Shown here: positions 17,800-25,484 of the stretch, piece after piece
Numbering within the stretch: the first letter of the stretch is position 1
Layout of the letters: each line of letters starts with the position of its first letter
Origin: Acidobacteriota bacterium
Lineage (GTDB): Bacteria; Acidobacteriota; Vicinamibacteria; Vicinamibacterales; CAVVIG01
Assembly: GCA_016195265.1 (NCBI GenBank)
Contig: JACPZW010000086.1
Coordinates: 34,100-98,099 of the forward strand
Length of the DNA stretch: 64,000 bases
Reading direction: 5' to 3'
The notes under the pieces: model-generated
Databases searched by the model: none
The model's input: only the letters and a program-made list of their open reading frames with translations
What the model was told of the DNA's origin: nothing
Made by a program: the position numbers and the translations under genes

Positions 17800-18239
17800 C
17801 CGTGCTCATCCAGGAGCGCGAGGTCGGCAAGGTCCTTCGGACGGCCGGATGCGCGCTTGTTGGCGACGAAATCCTCGCGTGAAAGCACGGACACGCTGAG
17901 GCCGGCCACGGGAACCGTCACGCGTCGCGCCCACGCGTCGTCGAAGCGAACACCCGTGATGCCGGAGAGGAGATCAATGCGGGCCGGCGGCAGCCCGATC
18001 TGGAACACGGTGTCGGCCTGCGTCAGGTCCTCGGCCCGCAAGTCGGACAGCGGCGCGCCAAACTTCTTCAACGCCGTGAGCACACGCTCGGCGTTCTGTA
18101 ATGTCGGCCGCACCCAGACATCGAGATCGCCTGTGGCCCTTGGAACTCCGTGCGCCGCGAGCGCGTGCGCGCCCACGACGAGAAACTCAGCGCCGGCCGC
18201 GGACAGTTCGGACAACATCTCGACGAAGTCGCGGTTCAT
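17796..18239 (-). CDS. nucleotidyltransferase-fold protein (DUF6036/AbiEii-like)
   Basis: 147 residues. The motif FLVVGAHALAAHGVPRATGDLDVWV is the MNT-type signature (G-x-x followed by D-L-D metal ligands), and the C-terminus VLSREDFVANKRASGRPKDLADL is the usual RPKD-x-x-D tail of this family. Such proteins are found alone or as partners in toxin-antitoxin or MNT/HEPN-like pairs. The start overlaps the end of an upstream 67-residue gene by 53 bases, and the stop overlaps the DUF1272 start. Nucleotidyl transfer to a partner or tRNA is possible; the substrate is unknown. Confidence 0.85.
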   Translation of the reverse strand: MNRDFVEMLSELSAAGAEFLVVGAHALAAHGVPRATGDLDVWVRPTLQNAERVLTALKKFGAPLSDLRAEDLTQADTVFQIGLPPARIDLLSGITGVRFDDAWARRVTVPVAGLSVSVLSREDFVANKRASGRPKDLADLALLDEHG

Positions 18240-18390
18240 CGATCAGCGGCTCCTTGAACTGCCAGGCATCGAGCGAGAGAGACCAGACCGCGGCCACACG
18301 TTCCTCCGCGGTCGTCGCGCGGCGCAGGGAAGACCGCTGTTCAGCGGCCAGCGTCGTGCGTCGAGTCGGGTAATGTGCGCGATCAGGCAT
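18187..18390 (-). CDS. small protein overlapping the nucleotidyltransferase gene
   Basis: 67 residues, basic, from ATG 18390 to a stop at 18187. It carries a central AAVWSLSLDAWQFKE segment and ends with DEPRLRRDVVRTVRGRR, a pattern I recall from short proteins that precede DUF6036 nucleotidyltransferases in Acidobacteria and Proteobacteria. Its last 53 bases overlap the nucleotidyltransferase start, which implies translational coupling. It may be the cognate partner (antitoxin-like) of that enzyme. No named domain is recognisable, and the assignment rests on gene arrangement and composition. Confidence 0.6.
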   Translation of the reverse strand: MPDRAHYPTRRTTLAAEQRSSLRRATTAEERVAAVWSLSLDAWQFKEPLIDEPRLRRDVVRTVRGRR

Positions 18391-18406
18391 GCGCGTCGTC
18401 GGTAAG

Positions 18407-18412
18407 TATAAT
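18407..18412 (+). promoter_or_regulatory. candidate -10 element of the alcohol dehydrogenase gene
   Basis: A perfect TATAAT lies 20 bases before the ATG at 18433, in the short divergent gap. No convincing -35 is seen at the usual distance, so an extended or activator-dependent promoter is possible. Confidence 0.4.
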
Positions 18413-18432
18413 GCGGGCGCGCCGCGGACCCC

Positions 18433-19539
18433 ATGCACATTCACGCCGCGATTCTCTGGGAACAAGGCCAGCCGCTGTCGGTCGAGCCCGCGGAGCTCGA
18501 CGGCCCCGGCCCGGGCGAACTGCTCGTCGAAATCAAGGCCGCCGGCGTCTGCCACAGCGATCTCCATGCCGCGCGCGGCGACTGGGCCATGAAAGTCCCC
18601 GTCGTCCTCGGTCACGAGGGCGCGGGAATCGTGCGCGAGGTTGGACCATCGGTTACGCGCGTCCGTGAGGGCGATCACGTTGTGCTGTGCTGGGCGCCCG
18701 CGTGCGGCGTCTGCCCGCCGTGCAAGGAAGGTCGGGCAGTCCTGTGCGACCGGCTCGAGAAGGTCACGTATCGCAACAAGCTGCCGTCGGGCGCGGCGCG
18801 CCTCCACGCGCGCGGGAAGGACGTCGCGCCGTTTCTCGGGACCGCGTGCTTCTCGGATTTCGTCATCGTGTCCGAAGAAGCGGCGGTGCCCGTGGCGCAG
18901 GATCTGCGGTTCGACGCGCTCGCGACGCTCGGCTGCGCCGTGCTGACCGGCGTCGGCGCGGTGACCAACGCGGCCCGTGTCACGGCCGGATCGCGGGTCG
19001 TCGTGATCGGCGCGGGCGGGATCGGCCTCAACGTCATTCAAGGCGCCGCGATCGACAAATGCGATCTGATTATCGCCATCGATCTGCGGCCGGCGCCGCT
19101 CGCGCTCGCGACACAGTTCGGCGCCACGCACACAGTACACGTGGGGACGGGAGTCGGTGTACAGGAGGCGGTTCGCGAGCTCACGGGTGGCCGCGGCGCG
19201 GATTTCGTGTTCGACACGGTCGGCAGTCCCGCGACGCTGACAACGGCCATCGCGTGCACGCGCAAGGGCGGCGCGGTCGTGCTGACCGGCTTGTCGCGGC
19301 AGGACGCGCAGGGATCGATCCCGATGTTCCCGTTCGTCATGCAGGAGAAGCGGCTCATCGGATCGGTGTACGGATCGGGGCAGCCGCTGAAAGACATCCC
19401 GCGGCTCGTCTCGCTGTATCAGGACGGCCGATTGAAACTGAACGAGCTCGTGTCGCGGACGTACGCGCTCGACAAGGTGAACGACGCGCTGTCGGCGCTG
19501 GCGGCGAGCGACGGTGCGCGGGGAGTCATACGGTGGTAG
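18433..19539 (+). CDS. zinc-dependent alcohol dehydrogenase
   Basis: 368 residues of the medium-chain dehydrogenase family, class III-like length. Catalytic zinc ligands are visible in GVCHSDLH (Cys) and LGHEGAG (His, Glu). The structural zinc loop CGVCPPCKEGRAVLC has all four cysteines. The NAD-binding motif VVIGAGGIGLNVIQGA lies in the middle, with an acidic IAIDLRP after the second strand, pointing to NAD rather than NADP. The reaction is alcohol to aldehyde; the substrate is not determinable, though the class includes formaldehyde/glutathione and aryl-alcohol enzymes. Downstream is a repeat-bounded carboxylesterase remnant. Confidence 0.93.
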   Translation: MHIHAAILWEQGQPLSVEPAELDGPGPGELLVEIKAAGVCHSDLHAARGDWAMKVPVVLGHEGAGIVREVGPSVTRVREGDHVVLCWAPACGVCPPCKEGRAVLCDRLEKVTYRNKLPSGAARLHARGKDVAPFLGTACFSDFVIVSEEAAVPVAQDLRFDALATLGCAVLTGVGAVTNAARVTAGSRVVVIGAGGIGLNVIQGAAIDKCDLIIAIDLRPAPLALATQFGATHTVHVGTGVGVQEAVRELTGGRGADFVFDTVGSPATLTTAIACTRKGGAVVLTGLSRQDAQGSIPMFPFVMQEKRLIGSVYGSGQPLKDIPRLVSLYQDGRLKLNELVSRTYALDKVNDALSALAASDGARGVIRW

Positions 19540-19545
19540 TCACGC

Positions 19546-19619
19546 GTGGGGCGGGTCCTTCGGGATCCGCCCTAGGTGCCGGGTCCGACCGCCTCCGCCA
19601 AGGCTACGGCGGTCCGGTC
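19546..19619. repeat. GGGTCC palindrome plus CGCCTCCGCCAAGGCTACGG element
   Basis: GGGGCGGGTCC-TTCG-GGATCCGCCC is followed by a second element with the core CCGCCAAGGCTACGGCGG. They form the left boundary of the carboxylesterase remnant. A relative of the second element occurs in reverse inside the gene at 60426-61079 (near 60890). Confidence 0.75.
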
Positions 19620-20248
19620 GGCGCCGATTCGCTCAAAGCACTGCGCGCGGTTCCGGCCGAGAAGCTCGCCGCCGTCCAGTCGTTCCGGACCTCATATTAA
19701 TGTCGACGGCTGGGTGCTGCCGGACGACGTGCGCAGTCTCTTCGCGCAGAAGAAACACAGCGAGGTGCCGATCCTCGTCGGATCGAACGCGAACGAGTGG
19801 ACGACCCTCAGCAATCCGGCGACGTTTCCGAAGACGATGGACGCTTTCCGCCAGCGCATCGAGGCGCGGTTCCCCGGGCTCGCGAAGGAATTCGACGAGG
19901 TGTATCCCGTGAAGAGCGAGGCCGACATCGCGGACGCGATGCTGGGCCTCGGCCGGGACACGACGTTCACTCTCGAGATGCGGACGTGGGCGCGGATGGT
20001 GACCGCGGGCGGGTCCGGCGTTCACGTGGACCGACGCGGATCGGAAACTCTCGGACGCGATGTCAAGTTACTGGGTGAACTTCGCGAAGACGGGCGGTCC
20101 GAACGGCAAGGGTCTGCCGGCGTGGACGGCGTACGACGCCGACACCGAACCGTACCTCGAGATCGGCGATCCGGCGCGGATGAAGGGCCATCTGCTCAAA
20201 GCGCAGCTCGACTTTCTCGAGATGGCGCAGCAGCGTCGTTCGCGCTGA
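19620..20248 (+). pseudogene. carboxylesterase type B remnant (C-terminal third, two frame breaks)
   Basis: Three consecutive stretches in three different frames read as the C-terminal part of a type B carboxylesterase: GADSLKALRAVPAEKLAAVQ (from 19620), then INVDGWVLPDDVRSLF through SEVPILVGSNANEWTT (about 19700-20010), then FTWTDADRKLSDAMSSYWVN and FAKTGGPNGKGLPAW to 20248. The Glu of the catalytic triad probably remains in VGSNANEW. The N-terminal two thirds with the GESAGG Ser are absent, and about 50 residues that would hold the catalytic His (HGAEI-type block) are missing at the second break. It cannot be active. The left end coincides with a repeat cluster. Confidence 0.85.
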
Positions 20249-20251
20249 TTG

Positions 20252-21844
20252 TCAGCGCGAGGCGCCGGTCGTCTTGCGCACCGGCGTCGCGGGCGCTTCG
20301 GTGACGCACATGAAGTTCGCGGCGTCGTCCGTGCTGCCCGTCCCCTTCCAGCGCGCGACCTGCGGATAGAGGCACAGCGGCCGCGTGCGATCGACCTTGC
20401 CGCCGGTGGAATGCGAGGCGATCAGCTTGTCGGGCGCGACGCCTTTTTCGACCCACTGTTCGAGGGCCGTCAGCGTGTCGAACTGATTCGGTCCCGGCCC
20501 GCCGCTGCAATGGCCCATGCCCGGCGCAATGAAGAAGCGGTAGAACTCGCGCGTCTTCTCCAGCCCGCCCATCGTCTTGACGACGGCGTCGTAGTAAGCG
20601 ACGGTGTCCTGCGGCGGCACGACCGGATCGGCCCAGCCGGTGTACATCAGCAGCTTGCCGCCGTGCTTCTTGAACGGCGTCAGGTCTTTCTCGACGGCGC
20701 TCATCCACGGCATCTTCTGCTCGGCGTACGCCAGGTCGCGGTCGTAGTCGATCGTCCGCGGATCCCAGTTCGGATCGTGGAACAGGAAGTACTTGAAGAA
20801 GCCGACGCGCATCGGCTCCTGTGGGTCCATGATGTACTGCCGCCAGCTCTGGATCGCGTTGTCGCCAAAGCCTTCGCTGCCGCGCGGCCAGCCGGTGAAG
20901 ATCTGTTCGCCGGTCCGCGGATTCTTCGCGCCCTCGTAAATCTTGCGCACGGTGTCGACCTGCGGCGCCGACAGGCAGGTGGCGTCATCGCCACCGTTCC
21001 TGCACAGCAGCTTGCCCGGATCGAAATGGCAGCGGCGCGGATCGTCGATAACGCCGTCTTTCAGTCCATCGAGACCGTCGCACGAGTCGACGACGGCCTT
21101 CGTCACCAGTGACAGCTTGCTCTGCGTCAGGATCGGCGAGCCGTCCTTCGCATGCGACGCGTTCCACGACCAGAGGAAGCCGAACGTCTGGCGGATGCGA
21201 TTGTGCGCCGGATCGCCGGCGATGATGCCGTCGTAGTCGTCCGGGAAACGTTGGGCTTCCGAGAGCGCCTGATGCCCGCCGCTCGAGCAGCCGTTGAAGT
21301 ACGCGTGCTCGGGAAACCGGCCGGCGTTGTTGTGCACGATGAGTTTCGCCGCGTCCGCCGTCACGTGAATCGCGCGGTACGCCCAGTCCACGATCTTTTC
21401 CGGATGGCCCTGCCCGAACTTCATGTCGTCGCCGGCGTGGCCCGTGTCCGTGCTCGCGACGGCGTAGCCGCGCCGCAGGCCCACGGCCATGGCGGCGTAG
21501 CCGATCGCGCCCGAGTAGCCGCCGTTGCCGACGCCTTCGAGCTTGCCGTTCCACGCCTCGGCCGGCGGAATCCAGACTTCGAACTTGATGTCGGAATCGC
21601 TCGTCGGCCGCGCGGTCGCCTCGACGCGGCAGAACGCGGGCAGCGTCATCGTCGTAGTGCCGGTGCCGCCCGGCGGCGTGAAGGGGCCGGCGCCCACGGC
21701 GGCCGCCGACTTGATGGTGACCGTGGGAATCGTCAGCGCGGCGAGATTCGCGCACGCGGTGCCGCCGGCCGCGGCTGGGGTCGCGACCTCGGCGCCGAGC
21801 GGGAGCAGCGCGACGGCAAGACCGGCAAGCAGTCGACGGGTCAT
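20252..21844 (-). CDS. tannase/feruloyl-esterase family secreted hydrolase
   Basis: 530 residues with a signal peptide (MTRRLLAGLAVALLPLGAEV). Alpha/beta hydrolase core: nucleophile Ser in FNGCSSGGHQALS, the calcium-loop-like region CDGLDGLKDGVIDDPRRCHF and the late His in APGMGHCSGG, as in fungal tannases and feruloyl esterases. WADPVVPPQDTVAYYD holds the probable Asp. It hydrolyses aromatic (galloyl, feruloyl) or similar esters outside the cytoplasm, consistent with plant-litter use. The start ATG 21844 is followed directly by the signal peptide. It is convergent with the esterase remnant and divergent from the next hydrolase. Confidence 0.92.
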   Translation of the reverse strand: MTRRLLAGLAVALLPLGAEVATPAAAGGTACANLAALTIPTVTIKSAAAVGAGPFTPPGGTGTTTMTLPAFCRVEATARPTSDSDIKFEVWIPPAEAWNGKLEGVGNGGYSGAIGYAAMAVGLRRGYAVASTDTGHAGDDMKFGQGHPEKIVDWAYRAIHVTADAAKLIVHNNAGRFPEHAYFNGCSSGGHQALSEAQRFPDDYDGIIAGDPAHNRIRQTFGFLWSWNASHAKDGSPILTQSKLSLVTKAVVDSCDGLDGLKDGVIDDPRRCHFDPGKLLCRNGGDDATCLSAPQVDTVRKIYEGAKNPRTGEQIFTGWPRGSEGFGDNAIQSWRQYIMDPQEPMRVGFFKYFLFHDPNWDPRTIDYDRDLAYAEQKMPWMSAVEKDLTPFKKHGGKLLMYTGWADPVVPPQDTVAYYDAVVKTMGGLEKTREFYRFFIAPGMGHCSGGPGPNQFDTLTALEQWVEKGVAPDKLIASHSTGGKVDRTRPLCLYPQVARWKGTGSTDDAANFMCVTEAPATPVRKTTGASR

Positions 21845-21880
21845 GGGGGAGCCCTCCGTTCGGCGTGATTATACGCACTT

Positions 21881-21917
21881 GGTGACAGGTAGGTGACAGG
21901 TAGGTGACAGACACCGG
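21881..21917. repeat. three direct copies of GGTGACAGGTA
   Basis: Perfect 11-base units GGTGACAGGTA run in tandem and end in a variant unit followed by CCGG. They sit just upstream of the hydrolase at 21946. A sister array with GGTGACAGGCA lies directly after that gene at 22853. Confidence 0.85.
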
Positions 21918-21933
21918 TTACAATCCGGCGTTC

Positions 21934-21940
21934 AAGGAGG
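21934..21940 (+). promoter_or_regulatory. ribosome binding site AAGGAGG of the hydrolase gene
   Basis: AAGGAGG lies 5 bases before ATG 21946 and selects this start over an in-frame ATG at 21904 inside the repeat. TACAAT at 21919-21924 is a possible -10 element. Confidence 0.7.
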
Positions 21941-21945
21941 CGGGT

Positions 21946-22845
21946 ATGCGACGTCGACTATTCGTGCTGGCGGCGTGTTTCGGGCTCCTGGCGTCAGTCG
22001 CGACGGTGCAAACCGCGCTCGACGACAAGTTCTTCGACTCGAACGGCGTCAAGATTCGCTACGTCGACGTCGGACAGGGCGAACCGGTCGTCGTGCTGAT
22101 TCATGGCTTCTCGTCGAGCATCGAGGGCAACTGGGGCGCGCCGGGCGTCATCGCCGCGCTCGAGCACGACTTCCGTGTGGTCGCGCTCGACTGCCGCGGG
22201 CACGGCAAGAGCGACAAGCCGCACGACGCCTCCGCCTACGGCTACGAGATGGTCGAGGACGTTGCGCGCCTCATGGACCATATCAGCATTCGCCGCGCGC
22301 ACATTGTCGGCTACTCGATGGGCGGCGCGATTACGGGCAAGTTCATCGTCGCGCATCCTGACCGCGTCATCACGGCCGTGTTTGGGGGATCGTCGCCGCG
22401 ATTGGGGTGGACCGTGCAGAACGAGCGCGACAGCGAAGAACTCGCGACGTCGCTCGAGCAGGGCCACGGCATGCGGCCGCTGATTCTGCGGCTGCTCCCG
22501 CCCGGCGAGCCGAAGCCGGCGGATGACGTCATCGATCGGCAGTCGCAGGCGAGCGTGGGCCGCAACGATCCGCTGGCGCTCGCGGCCGCGCAGCGCGGCG
22601 GCAAGCAGCAGGTGGTGACGCTCGGGGAGGTGCGCGCGCTGAAGATGCCGCTGCTCGCGGTGATCGGCAGCGCCGATCCGATTAAAGTCGGTGTCGACGC
22701 GTTCAAGAAGCTGCGGCCCGATCTCAACGTGGTGGTGATCGACGGCGCCACGCACAGCGGCGCCCGCGGCGCGCCGGCGCGGCCGGAGTTCCGGACGGCC
22801 GTGCACGACTTCATTGCCGCCCACAAAGTCACGCCGACGATGTAG
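21946..22845 (+). CDS. exported alpha/beta hydrolase
   Basis: 299 residues. The signal peptide (MRRRLFVLAACFGLLASVATV) is followed by a single alpha/beta hydrolase fold: oxyanion region LIHGFSSSIEGNWG, an ALDCRGHGKSDKPHD strand, nucleophile Ser in VGYSMGGAITGK, probable Asp in VIGSADPIK, and His in IDGATHSGA. The most similar characterised groups are epoxide-hydrolase or haloperoxidase-like esterases; the substrate is unknown. The gene is bracketed by GGTGACAGGYA tandem arrays on both sides, which may mark past insertion. A strong AAGGAGG ribosome site decides the start. Confidence 0.85.
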   Translation: MRRRLFVLAACFGLLASVATVQTALDDKFFDSNGVKIRYVDVGQGEPVVVLIHGFSSSIEGNWGAPGVIAALEHDFRVVALDCRGHGKSDKPHDASAYGYEMVEDVARLMDHISIRRAHIVGYSMGGAITGKFIVAHPDRVITAVFGGSSPRLGWTVQNERDSEELATSLEQGHGMRPLILRLLPPGEPKPADDVIDRQSQASVGRNDPLALAAAQRGGKQQVVTLGEVRALKMPLLAVIGSADPIKVGVDAFKKLRPDLNVVVIDGATHSGARGAPARPEFRTAVHDFIAAHKVTPTM

Positions 22846-22852
22846 GGCGCAC

Positions 22853-22911
22853 GGTGACAGGCAGGTGACAGGCAGGTGACAGGCAGGTGACAGGCAGGTG
22901 ACAGGCACCGG
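22853..22911. repeat. five direct copies of GGTGACAGGCA
   Basis: Five exact 11-base units end in CCGG, as the upstream array does. The unit differs from the upstream array by one base (C for T), so each array has homogenised separately. Confidence 0.88.
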
Positions 22912-22920
22912 AGACCAAAC

Positions 22921-22948
22921 TCAGGGCGGGGCAAGCTCCACCCCTACA
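22921..22948. repeat. GGCGGGGCAAGCTCCACCCC palindrome at the reductase stop
   Basis: A reverse-oriented copy of the palindrome found in the acyl-CoA ligase gene. Its TAGGGG edge, read on the minus strand, provides the stop codon of the reductase. Confidence 0.75.
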
Positions 22949-23918
22949 CGGTCAGCACGACCTTGCCCTTGACCTGGCGGTTGGCCATCAACGTCAGTGC
23001 GTCGGCTGCACGCGCGAGCGGGAACGTCGCCGAGATGTGCGGCTTCAGGCGGCCGCCGGCCCACCACTGCGCGAGCTGCCGCATCGACTCGGCGACGCGC
23101 GCCGGCTCCCGCCGCGAGAAGTCGCCCCAATACACACCGACGATCGACGATCCCTTGATCAGAGGCAGGTTCAGCGGCATCTTCGGGATCTCGCCGGCGG
23201 CGAAGCCAATCACCAGAAAGCGGCCGCGCCACCTGACCGCGCGCAGCGCCGGCTCCGCGTACGCGCCGCCGACGGGATCGTAGACGACATCCACCCCCTG
23301 ACCGGCGGTCAACTGTGTGATGCGCCCCCGCAGATCGTCCGTCGCGTAGTTGATCGTCTCGTCGGCGCCGTGCGCGCGGCACACCGCGAGCTTGTCGTCG
23401 CTCGAGGCGCACGCGACGACGCGAGCGCCGAGGATCTTGCCGATCTCGATCGCCGCGATGCCGACGCCGCCGGCCGCGCCGAGCACCAGCAGCGTTTCCC
23501 CGCTCTGCAGCTGTCCGCGATCGCGGAGCGCGTGATCGGACGTTCCGTAGGTCAGCACGAACGATGCGGCGGTCGGGAAGTCCATCCCGTGCGGGATCGG
23601 AAAGAAGCGATCGGCGGTCGCCTTGATCTCTTCGGCGAACGCGCCGTAGCCGGTGCAGCCCATCACCGCGTCACCGACGTTCACGTTGACCACGCCATCG
23701 CCGATCGACTTGACGATGCCGGAGAGTTCGCTCCCCGGCGAGAAGGGGAGCGGCGGCTTCACCTGGTACTTGTTCTGGATGATGAGAACGTCAGGGAAAT
23801 TGACGCTCGCAGCTTTCACCGAGACCACGACTTCGCCCGGACCCGGCGCCGGCGACACGACGTCCTCGAAGACGAGCGACTCGGGCGGACCGTACGACTT
23901 GCAGAGAACGGCCTTCAT
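22944..23918 (-). CDS. NADPH:quinone oxidoreductase family protein
   Basis: 324 residues from ATG 23918 (an in-frame ATG at 23930 would add four). A medium-chain reductase of the zeta-crystallin/QOR type: N-terminal KAVLCKSYGPPESLVFEDV, FSPGSELSGIVKSIGDGV, then the nucleotide-binding LVLGAAGGVGIAAIEIGK and VYDPVGG. It lacks the cysteines of zinc alcohol dehydrogenases, so it is of the zinc-free type that reduces quinones or enoyl compounds with NADPH. The TAG stop (22944-22946) lies in a reverse copy of the GGGGCGG palindrome, so the repeat supplies the end of the gene. Confidence 0.92.
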   Translation of the reverse strand: MKAVLCKSYGPPESLVFEDVVSPAPGPGEVVVSVKAASVNFPDVLIIQNKYQVKPPLPFSPGSELSGIVKSIGDGVVNVNVGDAVMGCTGYGAFAEEIKATADRFFPIPHGMDFPTAASFVLTYGTSDHALRDRGQLQSGETLLVLGAAGGVGIAAIEIGKILGARVVACASSDDKLAVCRAHGADETINYATDDLRGRITQLTAGQGVDVVYDPVGGAYAEPALRAVRWRGRFLVIGFAAGEIPKMPLNLPLIKGSSIVGVYWGDFSRREPARVAESMRQLAQWWAGGRLKPHISATFPLARAADALTLMANRQVKGKVVLTV

Positions 23919-23950
23919 GAATCTGGTCATTGAGTCATCTGGTTATCGGA

Positions 23951-24523
23951 TCATTTGCCGCGCTCGAGGACCAGCTTCAGTGCCGCCTGTTTGATCTGCG
24001 GCTTGATCTGCCAGCTCTTGGCCATGACCTGGAGATGCTTGATGTTCAGTCCGCCAAGCAGCTTCAGGGCTGTTGGCGTGGGCGTCTTGGGGTTTTGCAC
24101 GAGGTTGAGCCGCACTTGCTCGCTGGCGATCCATTGCGACGTTGTGGCGATCAGGTCCGCGACCGATCCATTCAGGGTCGCGAGCTTGGTGATCTCTAGA
24201 ATTTCATCCAGCGTAATCCTCGGGTTCTTGCACAGGTAGTACAACACTTGCGGGTCCACGTCCCGCATCAGCAGGACGCGCGTCGCGCGATCCGCCTTCC
24301 CGGCGAGAATCAGCTTCTGCGGCCGCGGCATCGCACGCAGCTCGTCGATCGGCGCGAGCCGCTCACGTTCGGAGGGAGCGTCTTCGATCGCCTGATCGTG
24401 TTCCGGCACCTGCGCCGGGTCTGTTGCTCGATCGGTCTCGTGGTGTTCGAAGCAGTCCGGGCACCCCGGCGACCCGGGGTCGGCGCTGTGGCAGGCGCAG
24501 CTGCAGGCTGTGGCGTCGCTCAC
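23951..24523 (-). CDS. uncharacterised protein with Cys/His-rich N-terminus
   Basis: 190 residues, start GTG 24523. The first 30 residues are rich in Cys and His (ACSCACHSADPGSPGCPDCF), suggesting metal binding. An acidic linker follows. The rest is all-helical with short repeated helix pairs (about 65-185): LILAGKADRATRVLLMRDVD, QVLYYLCKNPRITLDEIL, RLNLVQNPKTPTPTALKLL. This pattern resembles HEAT/leucine-rich-repeat-variant proteins common in Acidobacteria and Deltaproteobacteria. No enzyme motif is visible. I do not recognise a function; a scaffold role is plausible. It follows no obvious operon partner, being 20 bases upstream of nothing on its own strand except the reductase. Confidence 0.75.
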   Translation of the reverse strand: MSDATACSCACHSADPGSPGCPDCFEHHETDRATDPAQVPEHDQAIEDAPSERERLAPIDELRAMPRPQKLILAGKADRATRVLLMRDVDPQVLYYLCKNPRITLDEILEITKLATLNGSVADLIATTSQWIASEQVRLNLVQNPKTPTPTALKLLGGLNIKHLQVMAKSWQIKPQIKQAALKLVLERGK

Positions 24524-24624
24524 GATCGTGTTTCCCCCTGAGAATATATCCGTCCGCTCAAGCCTTCGTGTCTTCGTACCTTACGTGGCCCGCGAGCGCC
24601 TCGAACAGGCCACGCCGCTCGGAT

Positions 24625-25407
24625 CTACGATGCGGGCTCGCCGGCGGTCACCGGGATGCACTGTCCTGAAATGTTGCGCGCGTGGTCGCTGCACAGGAAC
24701 GCCGCGAGCGACGCGATGTCTTCCGCGGTCGACATCCGGCGCAGCGGCGACCGTTCGACGAACGACTGCCGCATCTTCTCGACGTCGACGCCGCGGACGT
24801 CGGCCTGGCCCTGGATCACGCGGTCGATGCGGTCGCCGGCCACGGCGCCCGGCGCGATCGCGTTCACGGTGATGTTGTGGCGGCCGAGCTCGAGCGCGAG
24901 GCCGTAAGTCATCCCGATCTGTCCCGCCTTCGCGGAGCAGTACCCGACGCGATACGCGAGGCCGCGGCGGCCCGCCATCGACGCGATGTTCACGATCGAT
25001 CCGCGTCCAGCCGCGATCATCGCCGGCACGGCGAAGCGCGAGCACAGATACGCGCTCGTCAGGCACGAGTTGACGGTGTAGAACCAGTCGTCGAGCGTGT
25101 AGTCCTGGATCGGTTTGGTCGGCCCGCCGTCGCCCGCGTTATTCACCAGGGTGTCCACATGGCCGAACGCCTTCACGCCGGCGTCGACAATCGCGCGTGC
25201 GCCAAATTCGGTCGCGGCGTCGGCGGCGACCGCGACGGCCTCGCCGCCCGCATCCTTTATTAAGGTGACGGTCTCCGCCACCAGCCCTTCCGACCGGGCC
25301 GCGCACACGACCTGCGCGCCCTCTTTCGCGAACCGCTGGCTCATGATGCGGCCGATGCCCTTGCTCGCGCCGGTGACGATCGCGACGCGATCAGTGAGTA
25401 GTCCCAT
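24625..25407 (-). CDS. short-chain dehydrogenase/reductase
   Basis: 260 residues, classical SDR: TGASKGIGRIMSQRFA at the N-terminus, NNAGDGGPT, the catalytic Ser in NIASMAGRRG and the Tyr-x-x-x-Lys in VGYCSAKAG, ending with ISGQCIPVTAG. A basic CAARSE after the second strand suggests NADP use. It lies downstream of the CoA-transferase-thiolase region, separated from the CoA-transferase stop by a palindromic repeat, and on the same strand. Oxidation or reduction of a hydroxyacyl intermediate is inferred; the substrate is unknown. Confidence 0.9.
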   Translation of the reverse strand: MGLLTDRVAIVTGASKGIGRIMSQRFAKEGAQVVCAARSEGLVAETVTLIKDAGGEAVAVAADAATEFGARAIVDAGVKAFGHVDTLVNNAGDGGPTKPIQDYTLDDWFYTVNSCLTSAYLCSRFAVPAMIAAGRGSIVNIASMAGRRGLAYRVGYCSAKAGQIGMTYGLALELGRHNITVNAIAPGAVAGDRIDRVIQGQADVRGVDVEKMRQSFVERSPLRRMSTAEDIASLAAFLCSDHARNISGQCIPVTAGEPAS

Positions 25408-25423
25408 TCAGTCCTCCGCAGGT

Positions 25424-25484
25424 CGGCAGGCCTGAAGGCCTGCGCTATGACCGGCCGGTAGCGCAACCCTTCAGGGTTGCCCGG
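25424..25484. repeat. two GCCTGAAGGC-type palindromes
   Basis: GCAGGCCTGAAGGCCTGC and GCAACCCTTCAGGGTTGC, joined by a GCGCTATGACCGGCCGGTAGCGC linker that is itself palindromic at its ends. The right part overlaps the 3' end of the CoA-transferase gene. The same composite recurs at 61587-61650. Confidence 0.85.

Noticed and set aside
22853..22911. CRISPR array or iteron-type replication origin
   Set aside because: Pure 11-base tandem without spacers, and no replication initiator, DnaA boxes or AT-rich unwinding region nearby.
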